DNA of 48,724 nt from an uncultured Mediterranea sp. (lineage in GTDB: Bacteria; Bacteroidota; Bacteroidia; Bacteroidales; Bacteroidaceae). The stretch lies in the NCBI RefSeq assembly GCF_902493215.1, contig NZ_CABUOL010000024.1, forward strand, positions 1 to 48,724, given 5' to 3'. This document shows positions 1 to 7,640 of the stretch, one piece after another (position 1 is the first letter of the stretch; each line of letters starts with the position of its first letter). A model generated the notes under the pieces. It was given only the letters and a program-made list of their open reading frames with translations, had not been told where the DNA came from and did no database searches. The position numbers and the translations under genes are program-made.

Positions 1-143
1 CTGCTATCCGCAAGGTATTCGCTGAGAAACCGGCTGAATTCGATCCTCGTAAGTACCTGGGTCCGGCTCGCGACAACATGGAGAAACTCTACAAGCACAA
101 AATCATCAACGTGCTGGGTTCAGACAACAAGCTGGCTGAATAA
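1..143 (+). CDS. fba: Class II fructose-bisphosphate aldolase, C-terminal end (partial)
   Basis: Only the last 46 codons are in the window (frame starts at base 3, TAA at 141-143). The visible residues include FDPRKYLGPARDN and end in GSDNKLAE, which I recognise as the C-terminus of the bacterial class II, zinc-dependent fructose-1,6-bisphosphate aldolase. The enzyme interconverts fructose-1,6-bisphosphate with dihydroxyacetone phosphate and glyceraldehyde-3-phosphate in cytoplasmic glycolysis and gluconeogenesis. The catalytic and metal-binding residues lie upstream of the window, so the call rests on recognising this tail. A strong terminator follows 24 bases after the stop. Confidence 0.8.
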   Translation, partial: AIRKVFAEKPAEFDPRKYLGPARDNMEKLYKHKIINVLGSDNKLAE

Positions 144-166
144 GTTTTGTCCGCATACAAGTAAGG

Positions 167-196
167 AAAGCCGCCTGATGAGGGCGGCTTTTTTTG
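167..196 (+). terminator. Rho-independent terminator after the aldolase gene
   Basis: A GC-rich stem (AAGCCGCC pairing with GGCGGCTT, short loop) is followed directly by a run of T. It separates the aldolase gene from the opposite-strand gene ending at 227. Confidence 0.9.
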
Positions 197-226
197 TGTC
201 TGTCTCTTTCGTATATTCTTTTGCCT

Positions 227-1522
227 TTATGCTTGGGCTATGTTCTGATAAACCTCTTTCACCAGTTTGCAGGCTGTTTCCAAGCTGATATTTCCTGTGT
301 TAAGCATCAAGTGGTAGTGATGCGGTTCGCCCCATTTCCGGCCGGTGTAGTATTCATAGTGATGGATGCGGTTGCGGTTGATGCGGCGGATTTCACTTTT
401 TGCCTGTTCTGGGGGAATGCCGTAGTCGTTGACGCAGCGGTTCACCGCACTTTTCAGGTCGGAATAACAGAATACTTTCACCACTTTCGGATGGTCTTTC
501 AGTATGAAGTCGGCACAGCGGCCTACGATGATGCAAGGTCCTTGGGCGGCGAGCTCCTGCACAATCCGACTTTCGGCTACGAACAGTATGTCGTCCGCCG
601 AAAGGCTGGCTTCCACCGGTTGTTCGCTGTTCTTCGAGAGGATGCACTTCAGCCAGAACGAAGGGATAGACTGTTCGTTTTTTGCGATATATTGTTCGTC
701 TATGCCGCTCCGTTGGGCGGCCATGCGGATGAATTCCCGGTCATACAGTTTGATGCCCAACTCTTTGGAGAGTCTTTCACCCAGCAGATGACCTCCGCTT
801 CCATATTCACGTGCGATGGTGATGATAGTATTTGTATGTTGGGCCGAAGGTGTGGCGGCCTGTTTGATGGGAACATTGATCCAATGGTCGAAAATGCGGT
901 AGGCAGGACTGACAAAGTGTACGATGGGGCCTACCAGCAAGGCGGACACTACTGTTCCTTCGCGTACGCCCTGAATGTCGGACAGGAAGACGAGCGACAG
1001 GAGGCAGGCTATGGTGAGCAGTGTGACGTCAAAGCCCAGTTTTACGTAACCGAACTCCCCATGGAAACGTCGGGTGATGGCTTTTACCAGATATTCTCCT
1101 GCCATCATGGCTACATTGGCTTTTACTTCGAGAGCGATACCCAGAGCCAGAATGACACAACCGACCAGCAGGACTGTCACTTTCATGACATAGGCCGAAG
1201 GTTCCAACCAGAAAAGCATGAACATGGAGAAGTCGATGAACAGGCCGAAGCAGAACGCAATGGGGATTTGGAGTAGGTACATCTGCAAGTCTTCTCTCAA
1301 CTCTTTGCGTGTCATCAGAAACGGTTCGATGATGACGAACAGCAAGTTGAGCAGAATGGTCCATATACCCATAGTAAAGGGCGTAAACAGGCTCAGTACA
1401 TAGGTTACACTCGTGATGGGCGACGTGCCCAGCAGGGCTTTGGTGATGAAGGCAATGCCGAAGGCGTTGATGAACAGCGAAGCGACGAACAGCAGGTAGC
1501 GTCTGAAAGAATATTTACTCAT
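227..1522 (-). CDS. YczE/YitT-like membrane protein fused to a cytidylate kinase-like domain
   Basis: The first ~215 residues hold about five to six hydrophobic segments and resemble YczE/YyaS/YitT-type membrane proteins (an early GTSPITSV motif is visible). The last ~200 residues resemble cytidylate kinase-like proteins: they begin TITIAREYGSGG, a P-loop-like glycine-rich turn, followed by YDREFI and GRCADFIL. The ATG at 1522 is preferred over an upstream in-frame start at 1549 because it gives the sequence MSKYSFRRYLLF, a normal N-terminus just before the first membrane segment. Substrate and physiological role are unknown to me; a membrane-tethered nucleotide-sensing or kinase role is inference. 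The AraC regulator diverges from it across a 124-base gap and is a natural candidate regulator. Confidence 0.75.
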   Translation of the reverse strand: MSKYSFRRYLLFVASLFINAFGIAFITKALLGTSPITSVTYVLSLFTPFTMGIWTILLNLLFVIIEPFLMTRKELREDLQMYLLQIPIAFCFGLFIDFSMFMLFWLEPSAYVMKVTVLLVGCVILALGIALEVKANVAMMAGEYLVKAITRRFHGEFGYVKLGFDVTLLTIACLLSLVFLSDIQGVREGTVVSALLVGPIVHFVSPAYRIFDHWINVPIKQAATPSAQHTNTIITIAREYGSGGHLLGERLSKELGIKLYDREFIRMAAQRSGIDEQYIAKNEQSIPSFWLKCILSKNSEQPVEASLSADDILFVAESRIVQELAAQGPCIIVGRCADFILKDHPKVVKVFCYSDLKSAVNRCVNDYGIPPEQAKSEIRRINRNRIHHYEYYTGRKWGEPHHYHLMLNTGNISLETACKLVKEVYQNIAQA

Positions 1523-1595
1523 AATCTTCTGTTTTGAAAACCGCCGCAAAGTTCATACTATTTCTTTGCATTTCCTTCAGAAAAGAACGACCTAT

Positions 1596-1627
1596 TTTGG
1601 TCGAAAACGAAACAAATCTTATTTTTG
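1596..1627 (+). promoter_or_regulatory. Bacteroides-type promoter for the AraC-family gene
   Basis: TTTG at 1596-1599 and TATTTTTG at 1620-1627 are separated by 20 bases, close to the Bacteroides primary sigma consensus. The start codon is only 20 bases beyond the -7 box, so the leader would be very short. Confidence 0.6.
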
Positions 1628-1646
1628 CTGATAAAAACAATAGGAT

Positions 1647-2522
1647 ATGAGCGTTGCAATTACCGAACTGATGACGACCTGTAGACCGGATACCGGTATG
1701 CCTTGTGGCCTCACTTGGAATGTGGCCTGTACAACATACGGACAAATTCTGCTTGAAAAGGGATTCTACTTCCTGCTCGTCGCAAACGGAGCTGCGTCGG
1801 TGTCGGACGCACATGCCGGTTATGTGCTTGCTCCCCTCCATTTGCTGGTCGTCACACCAAGTATTCGTGTCACACTCGCTGATATGAGTGCCGATTTCCG
1901 TATGGTCTGTCTGTATATCGAGCCCGATTATTTTGATACGCTTTCCGTCGGACAGCTTGTTTATGGTCAGGTCTCCCAGTTTGTGGGCAACTACCTGCTG
2001 CCGATTTTCCAGTTGGAAACAGAGCAAGCTGATTATTTGCAGAAAACGTTGGCACTTTTTTCCGGTCAGCTGGAGGAGATGCATCTCTATCGCGATGGTA
2101 TTGTACGCCATTTGTGCAGCTTTTTCCTGTTGCAGATGGCCGATGCCTTGTATCAGAAGAACCGTGCGACGGCCGGTTTTGCCAACCGTTCGACTGAGAT
2201 TTTCCGTAACTTCAAGCGCTTGTTGGTTCATCATTATCGTGAGCAGCACAATATCGGTTTTTATGCTGACCGTCTGCACATTTCCACCACCTATCTTTCG
2301 CGCATCGTGCGCAATATTACGGGGCATACCGTCTGTTTCCACATATCCGAACTGCTCTGTGCCGATGCACGCAAGCTGCTGGAATGTACCGACAAGGATG
2401 TGAAGGAGATTGCCGACGAGCTGGGCTTTTCCGATCAGTCGGTCTTTGGCAAGTTCTTTGTCCGCAAGACAGGCCTTTCGCCTTTGAAGTATCGCATGCG
2501 GGGAGCGGAAGTGTCAAAATGA
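1647..2522 (+). CDS. AraC-family transcriptional regulator
   Basis: A 291-residue protein. The C-terminal ~100 residues form the paired helix-turn-helix of AraC/XylS regulators: the first helix region includes IGFYADRLHISTTYLSRI and the second ends in the family signature IADELGFSDQSVFGKFFVRKTG followed by SPLKYR (quoted here in two parts of the same motif, residues about 235-285). The N-terminal ~180 residues are a cupin-like sensing region without recognisable ligand residues. It diverges from the membrane protein-kinase gene and may control it; the ligand is unknown. Confidence 0.9.
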   Translation: MSVAITELMTTCRPDTGMPCGLTWNVACTTYGQILLEKGFYFLLVANGAASVSDAHAGYVLAPLHLLVVTPSIRVTLADMSADFRMVCLYIEPDYFDTLSVGQLVYGQVSQFVGNYLLPIFQLETEQADYLQKTLALFSGQLEEMHLYRDGIVRHLCSFFLLQMADALYQKNRATAGFANRSTEIFRNFKRLLVHHYREQHNIGFYADRLHISTTYLSRIVRNITGHTVCFHISELLCADARKLLECTDKDVKEIADELGFSDQSVFGKFFVRKTGLSPLKYRMRGAEVSK

Positions 2523-2714
2523 CATTTTGATTTCCCGACCGCCTGAGAATCGCTTCTTTCGGCCCGAAGTAGAGGACGGTGGAAAAGAAAGGAGAAGAAA
2601 CCTGCTTTCTGTCTAATATACAGGATGATAGCGAAATATTTACATTTGAAATAGAAGAAAATGGGGCGAAAAAGGCCGCGGACAAGGCGGTAAACAGAGG
2701 GATTGTCGGGCTAA

Positions 2715-2956
2715 AGTAGGTGTTTATGCCGCTAAAGTGCCACATTAGGAGCATAAACATCCACTTTTTTGTCCCGTAACAAGCATTCTTTTGCATGAAA
2801 ACACTCAATCTGCCGACAGGAAACAAGCATTGTACTGGCAGAAAACATACATTCTCCCGGCAGAAAGCATACTTCTTTTCAGGCGAAAGGCCCCTTTGCT
2901 TCTGTTTCCTTCGCTGTTTTCTTCTTTTATGGGAAAGCATGCGTTATCAGAAACGG
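2715..2956. repeat. Degenerate tandem array, 22-base period, about 11 units
   Basis: In the 562-base gap between two convergent genes the sequence repeats with a period of exactly 22. Units starting at 2737, 2759, 2781, 2803, 2825, 2847, 2869 and 2935 align without gaps; the two at 2891 and 2913 are weak. Common parts are AAGCATT at the start and GGCAGAAAAC or a variant at the end. I see no gene in this gap: 22 is not a multiple of three, and the short ORFs here have no family resemblance. The rest of the gap (2523-2714 and 2957-3084) shows nothing I can name. Confidence 0.75.
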
Positions 2957-3084
2957 CCGAATGCTTTCTTTTTGTCGCATCATGCGTTCGATAGGTGGCT
3001 TTCTGATATTTTGCCTCAGTCGCCTTTGCTCTGACAGCTACGGTGTTGTGATGAAGATTCTATCCGGGCAGACCGTTTCTCCGT

Positions 3085-3453
3085 TCATCCCCTGAGAATC
3101 TTTTCCGTCGGCTTTCCTTTGGCCAGTTCGTCCACCAGTTTGTCCAGATAACGTATTTCCTGCATCAACGGTTCTTCTATTTCTTCCACCCGGATGCCGC
3201 AGATACTGCCTTTTATCAGTTTGCGGTTGGGGTTGGGAGCCGGAGCCTTGCGGAAGAAGTCGCCGTAGGTAGTAGGTAGGTTCAGCAGTTCGTCCAGTTG
3301 TCGGGGGCTGTAACCGGTCAGCCAGCAGATGATTTCGTTGACTTCCTCCTGAGTCCTTCCTTTTCGTGTAGCTTTGTTCACTAGCAAAGGATAGACTTTA
3401 CTGAGCGGCATTTGATATACTTTTTCAGATGTTGAATGTTCGGCTTGTTTCAT
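3085..3453 (-). CDS. DUF2200 family protein
   Basis: A 122-residue small protein. The motifs MPLSKVYPLLVNKATRKGRT, ICWLTGY, NPNRKLIKG and EPLMQEIRYLDKLVDELAKG followed by EKILR match what I know of DUF2200, a conserved bacterial family of unknown function. Length is the normal full length of the family. It overlaps the end of the upstream DUF2867 gene by 29 bases, so the two are almost certainly co-transcribed and translationally coupled. No function can be read from the sequence. Confidence 0.85.
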   Translation of the reverse strand: MKQAEHSTSEKVYQMPLSKVYPLLVNKATRKGRTQEEVNEIICWLTGYSPRQLDELLNLPTTYGDFFRKAPAPNPNRKLIKGSICGIRVEEIEEPLMQEIRYLDKLVDELAKGKPTEKILRG

Positions 3454-3907
3454 TGCTTTCTGATTTGATGGATTCTTTAAGGTTGTTTTTTTCCCACCTT
3501 CGTGCCGCCCGTTTCAGAAGGCTTCTGCAAATCAGGTGATGGAAGGGACGGATAAAAAAGAAATAGACTCTGCCCAGTGTGTTGTGAAACTGGACGGAGG
3601 TTGTTATCTGTATGAGTTGGCTTTGTTTGTACGTGTCGGGTGGGGGGCACGTTAGCCTCACTTCAAAAGCTAGATGCTTGTCCTGCTTGCCGAAGACAAC
3701 ATTTTCTTCATTCTGTTCCTGTATCAGGTCAGTAAAGCCACCTCCGGCTTGAAGTCCGAATGGCTTAACAAGCCAATCCCGCAGCCGTAGCAGGTACTGG
3801 ACGGGTTTCGGATAGCGCACGAACATCAGGTGGAACAAGTCGGGTGCCGTCATGCGGCGGGCGTTCCGGACAGTTGTCGCATAGGTGTCGGTATAGTCTG
3901 CTTCCAT
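3425..3907 (-). CDS. DUF2867 family protein
   Basis: A 160-residue protein with the features of DUF2867: an N-terminal DYTDTYATTVRN segment, VFGKQDKHLAFEV in the middle, and near the C-terminus TSVQFHNTLGRVYFFFIRPF followed by HHLICRSLL. The last motif is the most diagnostic. Members are often encoded next to or fused with NAD-binding epimerase-like proteins; no such partner is present here. It lies in a tight minus-strand run: 6 bases after the DUF3795 gene and overlapping DUF2200. Biochemical function is unknown. Confidence 0.75.
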   Translation of the reverse strand: MEADYTDTYATTVRNARRMTAPDLFHLMFVRYPKPVQYLLRLRDWLVKPFGLQAGGGFTDLIQEQNEENVVFGKQDKHLAFEVRLTCPPPDTYKQSQLIQITTSVQFHNTLGRVYFFFIRPFHHLICRSLLKRAARRWEKNNLKESIKSESNETSRTFNI

Positions 3908-3913
3908 AAGGTC

Positions 3914-4273
3914 TTATTTTCTTTTCTTCAGGGTTTGCGCTTTCAGCCGGGTCATTTCTTCAGCAAAAGCTTCGCGCCCGTTTGTCTGAATGTAGCGGAT
4001 GCACGCAGCACGGTCGGAGTTGAACAGAAAAGCGAAGATTTTTCCTATCACATTGTTATGCGTCTTGCAGGCTTTTACGTCTGTGCTGCATTCGGCACAA
4101 CTGCGGTAACCTTTCTCCAGACAGCATTGTCTGATTTTACACCAGCTTGCCTGGTCGTTCTGCCGGCATCCCGGACATTTCCCGTAGAGATACTTACGGC
4201 ATGCTCCGCAATACAGGCCGCAGGCGGCGATGTGTTCTGTGGAGGCGGTGATTGTTTTAACTTCGTTTTTCAT
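3914..4273 (-). CDS. DUF3795 domain-containing cysteine-rich protein
   Basis: A 119-residue protein rich in paired cysteines: CGLYCGAC, CPGC, CKIRQCC and CAEC, then CKTH. The GLYCGAC motif near residues 19-25 and the following cysteine spacing are typical of DUF3795, which probably binds zinc or an iron-sulfur cluster. Its role is not known. It is the first gene of a three-gene minus-strand run with DUF2867 and DUF2200. A large palindromic element occupies the upstream gap. Confidence 0.8.
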   Translation of the reverse strand: MKNEVKTITASTEHIAACGLYCGACRKYLYGKCPGCRQNDQASWCKIRQCCLEKGYRSCAECSTDVKACKTHNNVIGKIFAFLFNSDRAACIRYIQTNGREAFAEEMTRLKAQTLKKRK

Positions 4274-4360
4274 CTGTATCTGATGTTTGTTTTTGTTGCC
4301 TTCCAGTTCCTCAAAGGGATTTCTTTAAATGCAGAAGCGTGGAACTGCAATGCCACATCT

Positions 4361-4483
4361 TAGTTTGAAGGTCCTGAGAAAACCTGAGATACAGATATGA
4401 TAATAGCAGCCCACGCTATGGCGTGAGAACCACTATGCTCTTCCTTGTATCTCGTTATGAAAGTTTCTCAGGTTTTCAAACTA
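4361..4483. repeat. Large nested palindrome (REP- or MITE-like)
   Basis: Within the 316-base gap between the HXXEE and DUF3795 genes the sequence folds back on itself. Outer arms TAGTTTGAA (4361-4369) and TTCAAACTA (4475-4483) are perfect; next GAAAACCTGAG (4378-4388) pairs with CTCAGGTTTTC (4467-4477); next GAGATACA (4386-4393) pairs with TGTATCTC (4446-4453); the centre holds CACGC/GCGTG (4412-4425). No coding potential is seen. A possible minus-strand -7 box (TATATTTG) lies at 4548-4555, so the palindrome could be transcribed as part of the DUF3795 leader. Confidence 0.75.
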
Positions 4484-4589
4484 CAAGATAAGCATAACGC
4501 TTCTTTCTTTACTTAACATGTTATGGACGAATTACTTCTTCCGGCCGCAAATATAAGAAAATTCTTTGGTCGGATAACTCTTTTTCGCT

Positions 4590-5090
4590 CTATTTGGCCA
4601 GACGGTACATGATTGCATGCATTCCTATTAAATTTACTCCACCTAGCAATGTTCCCAGTATCGTGTAGAAAAAGAGTTCGTATGGAGAAAAGAACAGATA
4701 CGTATCATGTATCGCCCAGATACAATAGGGCAGGCATAATACCGTGGATATGATGGCAGGAATATATCTGCGCCATACAATAAACTGAATGATATGGACG
4801 AATAGATGGATGCTGAATGCGGCCAGGCAGCAATACCAGGTCCTCAGGTCTCCTGCCTGTTGGCTCACAAATGTGCAGGCAGAAACAATCAAAAATTCTT
4901 CAAAGGCGATTGTGGCAAATCTCCGTGTGGTCATTTCTTCCATCTTCCGGATAAGATATCTCAATCTCGGAAAGCGTCTGTGCATTGCGGCACCGTTCTT
5001 TTCAATCCACCGATGTACCATAAGGATTTCTTCCAACTCGTGAAGCAGGAAGAAAAAGGGTAGAAGGAAGAGTATAAACATCGTATCCAT
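4590..5090 (-). CDS. HXXEE domain-containing membrane protein
   Basis: A 166-residue protein with about four hydrophobic segments. HELEE at residues 17-21 is the HXXEE signature, and a second conserved-looking FEEF follows near residue 65. HXXEE proteins are small membrane proteins whose conserved acidic and histidine residues suggest metal binding; function is unknown. The start lies 5 bases after the stop of the upstream GNAT gene, so it is the last gene of a three-gene operon with two acetyltransferases. Confidence 0.8.
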   Translation of the reverse strand: MDTMFILFLLPFFFLLHELEEILMVHRWIEKNGAAMHRRFPRLRYLIRKMEEMTTRRFATIAFEEFLIVSACTFVSQQAGDLRTWYCCLAAFSIHLFVHIIQFIVWRRYIPAIISTVLCLPYCIWAIHDTYLFFSPYELFFYTILGTLLGGVNLIGMHAIMYRLAK

Positions 5091-5095
5091 TCTTC

Positions 5096-5560
5096 TTAGC
5101 GGTTAGGAGTTAATTTCTTCTGAAAATAAATCATGTCCTTCAGTACCTTGCCTTCCTCTACAATCGGATGGTCGTAATTGAGAGTGAAAAAGTCGGCAAC
5201 GGTATGCGAGTAGCTGAAACCGCAACTTTCGTAGAAAGCGATTGTCTGCTTGCTTTCCCCCGTGCCTACAAGCAACGTGTGACACACATCGGCATAGTGC
5301 CGGCAAAGGTATTCTACCATTTGCTGTCCGTATCCCTTCCGTTGGCAGGCTGGTGCAACGGCCAGGTTCTTCAGCTCATATACACCATTTCCTTCGTTTG
5401 TCACAACGGCTACGGCAACGGTTTCAGTTTCCTGCGTGCCGTGCATGACGAACAACTCTCCCCGTCCCAGATAACGGTCAATCATAGACTCCTGCTCGTC
5501 GGCCAGTAGAAGGAGGGAGAGGAAGCGTTTCTTGTCGGTAGTGATAAGTTGGATGTTCAT
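5096..5560 (-). CDS. GNAT family N-acetyltransferase
   Basis: A 154-residue single-domain protein. The acetyl-CoA-binding motif A is visible as ELKNLAVAPACQRKGYGQQM (residues about 62-81), with the Q/RxxGxG/A loop as QRKGYG, and motif B as AFYESCGF (about 107-114). The family transfers an acetyl group from acetyl-CoA to amines; the acceptor cannot be predicted. It lies between a double GNAT gene 15 bases upstream and the HXXEE gene 5 bases downstream. Confidence 0.9.
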   Translation of the reverse strand: MNIQLITTDKKRFLSLLLLADEQESMIDRYLGRGELFVMHGTQETETVAVAVVTNEGNGVYELKNLAVAPACQRKGYGQQMVEYLCRHYADVCHTLLVGTGESKQTIAFYESCGFSYSHTVADFFTLNYDHPIVEEGKVLKDMIYFQKKLTPNR

Positions 5561-5575
5561 ACAGAGACAATATGT

Positions 5576-6577
5576 TCATATCTTTTTCAGTTGCTTTTTC
5601 ATGATATAGTTTGTCAGTTTCAGGCGGTTGGCCTGTGCACGTTGCTCCTGCTCCACGACATATCCCCGTCGTTCGAAGAAGGGGCGTGCCGTGATACTTA
5701 CTTCCGAAGTGATGTCGCAGATGCCGTGTTCCATGGCGTATGCTTCAATCCGCTGCAGCAGAGCGGTGGCAATGCCTTCTCCCTGGTGGTCCTTGTGGAC
5801 GAACATGGAGTGCAGGTAGCCGTCTTTGCGGATGGAGGTGAAGCCCACGATGCGTCCTTCGGCATCGCAGGCGGCGATGAAGTGTAGGGTTGCCATCAGC
5901 TTTTCCCAATGACCCAGTCGATTGCCGCATGAAGCCCAGTCAGCTACTTCTTCGGCGGTATAGTCGCGGACATTTACCGTCAGCACCGTGCTGCAGAAAA
6001 GCTCTTTCAACTCTGGTATGTCGGTTACGGTAGCAGGGCGGAAAGTTATATCGGTTGTCTTGTTAGGGGCATGCATATTCATAAATTGATTGAAAGATAA
6101 AGGACGTATCATTATGTATTCTTCTTCTGTTTCCCGTACCGTTTCAAATCCGAGACGGTGGTAAAGGCGCACAGCAGGATTGGCTTTCTGTACCGAGAGT
6201 GATACCTGTTTATAACCTTTGGCACGCAACAGGCTTGTCATTTCCCGCATCAGGCGGGTACCGATTCCTTTCCCGCGGAATGGCGGATAGAGGGAAATGG
6301 CAAGTGAAGGCGTATGTTCGTCTATGTGGCCGTAATCGTTCATTTGGCGGACCCAGACGGCGCCTATAACCCGACCGGAACTTTCGGCTACCAGGCAATG
6401 GTCATCAGGCCGGGTACCGAAGTCTTGGATATAGACTTGCAGCTCGGGCAGGTCGATGACGTTGCGGGGAGGGGGAGGTGTGCCCTCGGACAGGTAAATG
6501 GCCTCGTATAGAAAGTTGCGTAACAGACGAGTTTCTTCCGGTTGCAACGCACGTATTATGTAATCTGGATTCTCCAT
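5576..6577 (-). CDS. Tandem double-GNAT acetyltransferase
   Basis: Two complete GNAT domains lie in one chain of 333 residues. Domain 1 (about 1-165) shows FRGKGIGTRLM as the acetyl-CoA loop and LYHRLGFE as motif B. Domain 2 (about 175-320) shows MFVHKDHQGEGIATALL and PFFERRGY. The ATG at 6577 (MENPDYIIRAL) was chosen over an in-frame TTG at 6598. An internal ATG starts MNMHAPNKTTDI at the domain junction, so a separate domain-2 product is possible. The two domains are only distantly alike, which suggests fusion of two different acetyltransferases rather than a recent duplication. Confidence 0.85.
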   Translation of the reverse strand: MENPDYIIRALQPEETRLLRNFLYEAIYLSEGTPPPPRNVIDLPELQVYIQDFGTRPDDHCLVAESSGRVIGAVWVRQMNDYGHIDEHTPSLAISLYPPFRGKGIGTRLMREMTSLLRAKGYKQVSLSVQKANPAVRLYHRLGFETVRETEEEYIMIRPLSFNQFMNMHAPNKTTDITFRPATVTDIPELKELFCSTVLTVNVRDYTAEEVADWASCGNRLGHWEKLMATLHFIAACDAEGRIVGFTSIRKDGYLHSMFVHKDHQGEGIATALLQRIEAYAMEHGICDITSEVSITARPFFERRGYVVEQEQRAQANRLKLTNYIMKKQLKKI

Positions 6578-6666
6578 ATCTAGTCCGTTCAAAATCAAAA
6601 GCGGATAAAGATAGAAAAGTTTTTTATGAAAATAGGTTTGTGGCGAGACTTTTTCTCTCTTTGGAA

Positions 6667-6702
6667 TAAAAAAACGGCTCTAGTCACTGGGACATAGAGC
6701 CG
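6667..6702 (-). terminator. Terminator of the fimbrillin-like operon
   Basis: CGGCTCTA (6675-6682) and TAGAGCCG (6695-6702) form an 8-base stem. On the minus strand it is followed by a run of seven or more T. It lies just after the stop of the fimbrillin-like gene. Confidence 0.9.
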
Positions 6703-6751
6703 AAATGATGAATGAATTTCTGTCGAAAGATTTGTTTCAATTCAGAGAGAA

Positions 6752-7621
6752 TCAGCCGATGACCACTTCACCGTCGGCCGTGACCTGGTCGCCCCAGGCT
6801 GTGATGGAACCTCCTTCTACGGTAATGCCTTCCCGACTAACTTTCAAGGTCAGTCTGCAACGTTTTCCTCCTTCCAGAACACTTTGCGGAGATTCCAGTT
6901 GCTCCAACAGTTTGTCCAAGGTCAGTGACTTCTGGTCGCTGCCGATGGCGATGGTCAGTGTGACATCCGACGTATTTTGGGGAACCAGGTAAAAAGAAGC
7001 TTGCGTGTCGTTTGCCGTATATTCGCCCGTCGCTTCCTTCACTTGTGTTATCTTACCCTGTACTCCGTCTACTACACACGTCGTTTTGGCATTGAGGGCC
7101 ACGGAAAGTCCCTTCAGGTCTTCGTCTGAGTAACTGTTTCCTGCTGTAAAGGTCAGGTCCAACCGGTGCAGAGCGTGGTTGAAGGTCAGATGCACGGTTT
7201 CGGAAGTACCGGCTGTTACAGATTGGGCAGGAGCAAGGAGCAAATCCTTTTCCGAAGCCGTGAGCGGATTGAATTCGAACGTCCCGTCTTGTATTTCTTT
7301 CTGCTGCGGATAGCATGCAGCCAAAGAAATTTGGGCATTGCTTCCAGAGAGTCCCAAGCTGCTCCAAGTCAAGATACCTGAGCCGTAATCGAAGTCGACG
7401 ACATGGCTTTCACCATCGGTTTCTGCCAGAAAGAGCGACATTTTATCTCCCTGGGAGAAACTGCCGCTTCCGTCGTTCGTCAATTGGGGAGCACGCGTTT
7501 GCGATGATATGCTGGCCACGATATTTATTACATCGGCGGGCAGCTCATTGGGGAGTTCGTTTGTACAAGAGGTTGCTGCGAATATGGCAGCCATCGTTAC
7601 ATAGAATACTTTCTTTCTCAT
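6752..7621 (-). CDS. Fimbrillin-family lipoprotein
   Basis: A 289-residue protein that starts with a short lipoprotein signal; the lipobox Cys is residue 19 (FAATSC). The body carries motifs of the Mfa-like/fimbrillin families: TRAP, GSFSQGDKMSLF, then LTFNHALHRLDLTF. Such proteins are exported lipoproteins that build or decorate surface fimbriae, often after Arg-specific processing. The same motifs occur in the upstream gene (GSFSEGDRIEV, FNHALHRINI), so the two genes share this domain. The gap is only 19 bases, and a terminator follows, which makes this the second and last gene of the unit. Confidence 0.85.
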   Translation of the reverse strand: MRKKVFYVTMAAIFAATSCTNELPNELPADVINIVASISSQTRAPQLTNDGSGSFSQGDKMSLFLAETDGESHVVDFDYGSGILTWSSLGLSGSNAQISLAACYPQQKEIQDGTFEFNPLTASEKDLLLAPAQSVTAGTSETVHLTFNHALHRLDLTFTAGNSYSDEDLKGLSVALNAKTTCVVDGVQGKITQVKEATGEYTANDTQASFYLVPQNTSDVTLTIAIGSDQKSLTLDKLLEQLESPQSVLEGGKRCRLTLKVSREGITVEGGSITAWGDQVTADGEVVIG

Positions 7622-7640
7622 TATCAGTTGGTTTTTATTG

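Noticed and set aside
194..1276. Plus-strand ORF of 360 codons opposite the membrane protein-kinase gene
   Set aside because: It is the antisense shadow of a gene with clear domains; its own translation has no family pattern.
2317..2940. Minus-strand ORF of 207 codons overlapping the AraC gene end and the repeat array
   Set aside because: It is Lys/Arg/Ser/Pro-rich with no motif, overlaps a well-supported gene and runs through the 22-base repeats.
2715..2956. CRISPR array
   Set aside because: The 22-base units are contiguous and degenerate, without unique spacers between identical repeats, and no cas gene is near. The same applies to the other three 22-base arrays.
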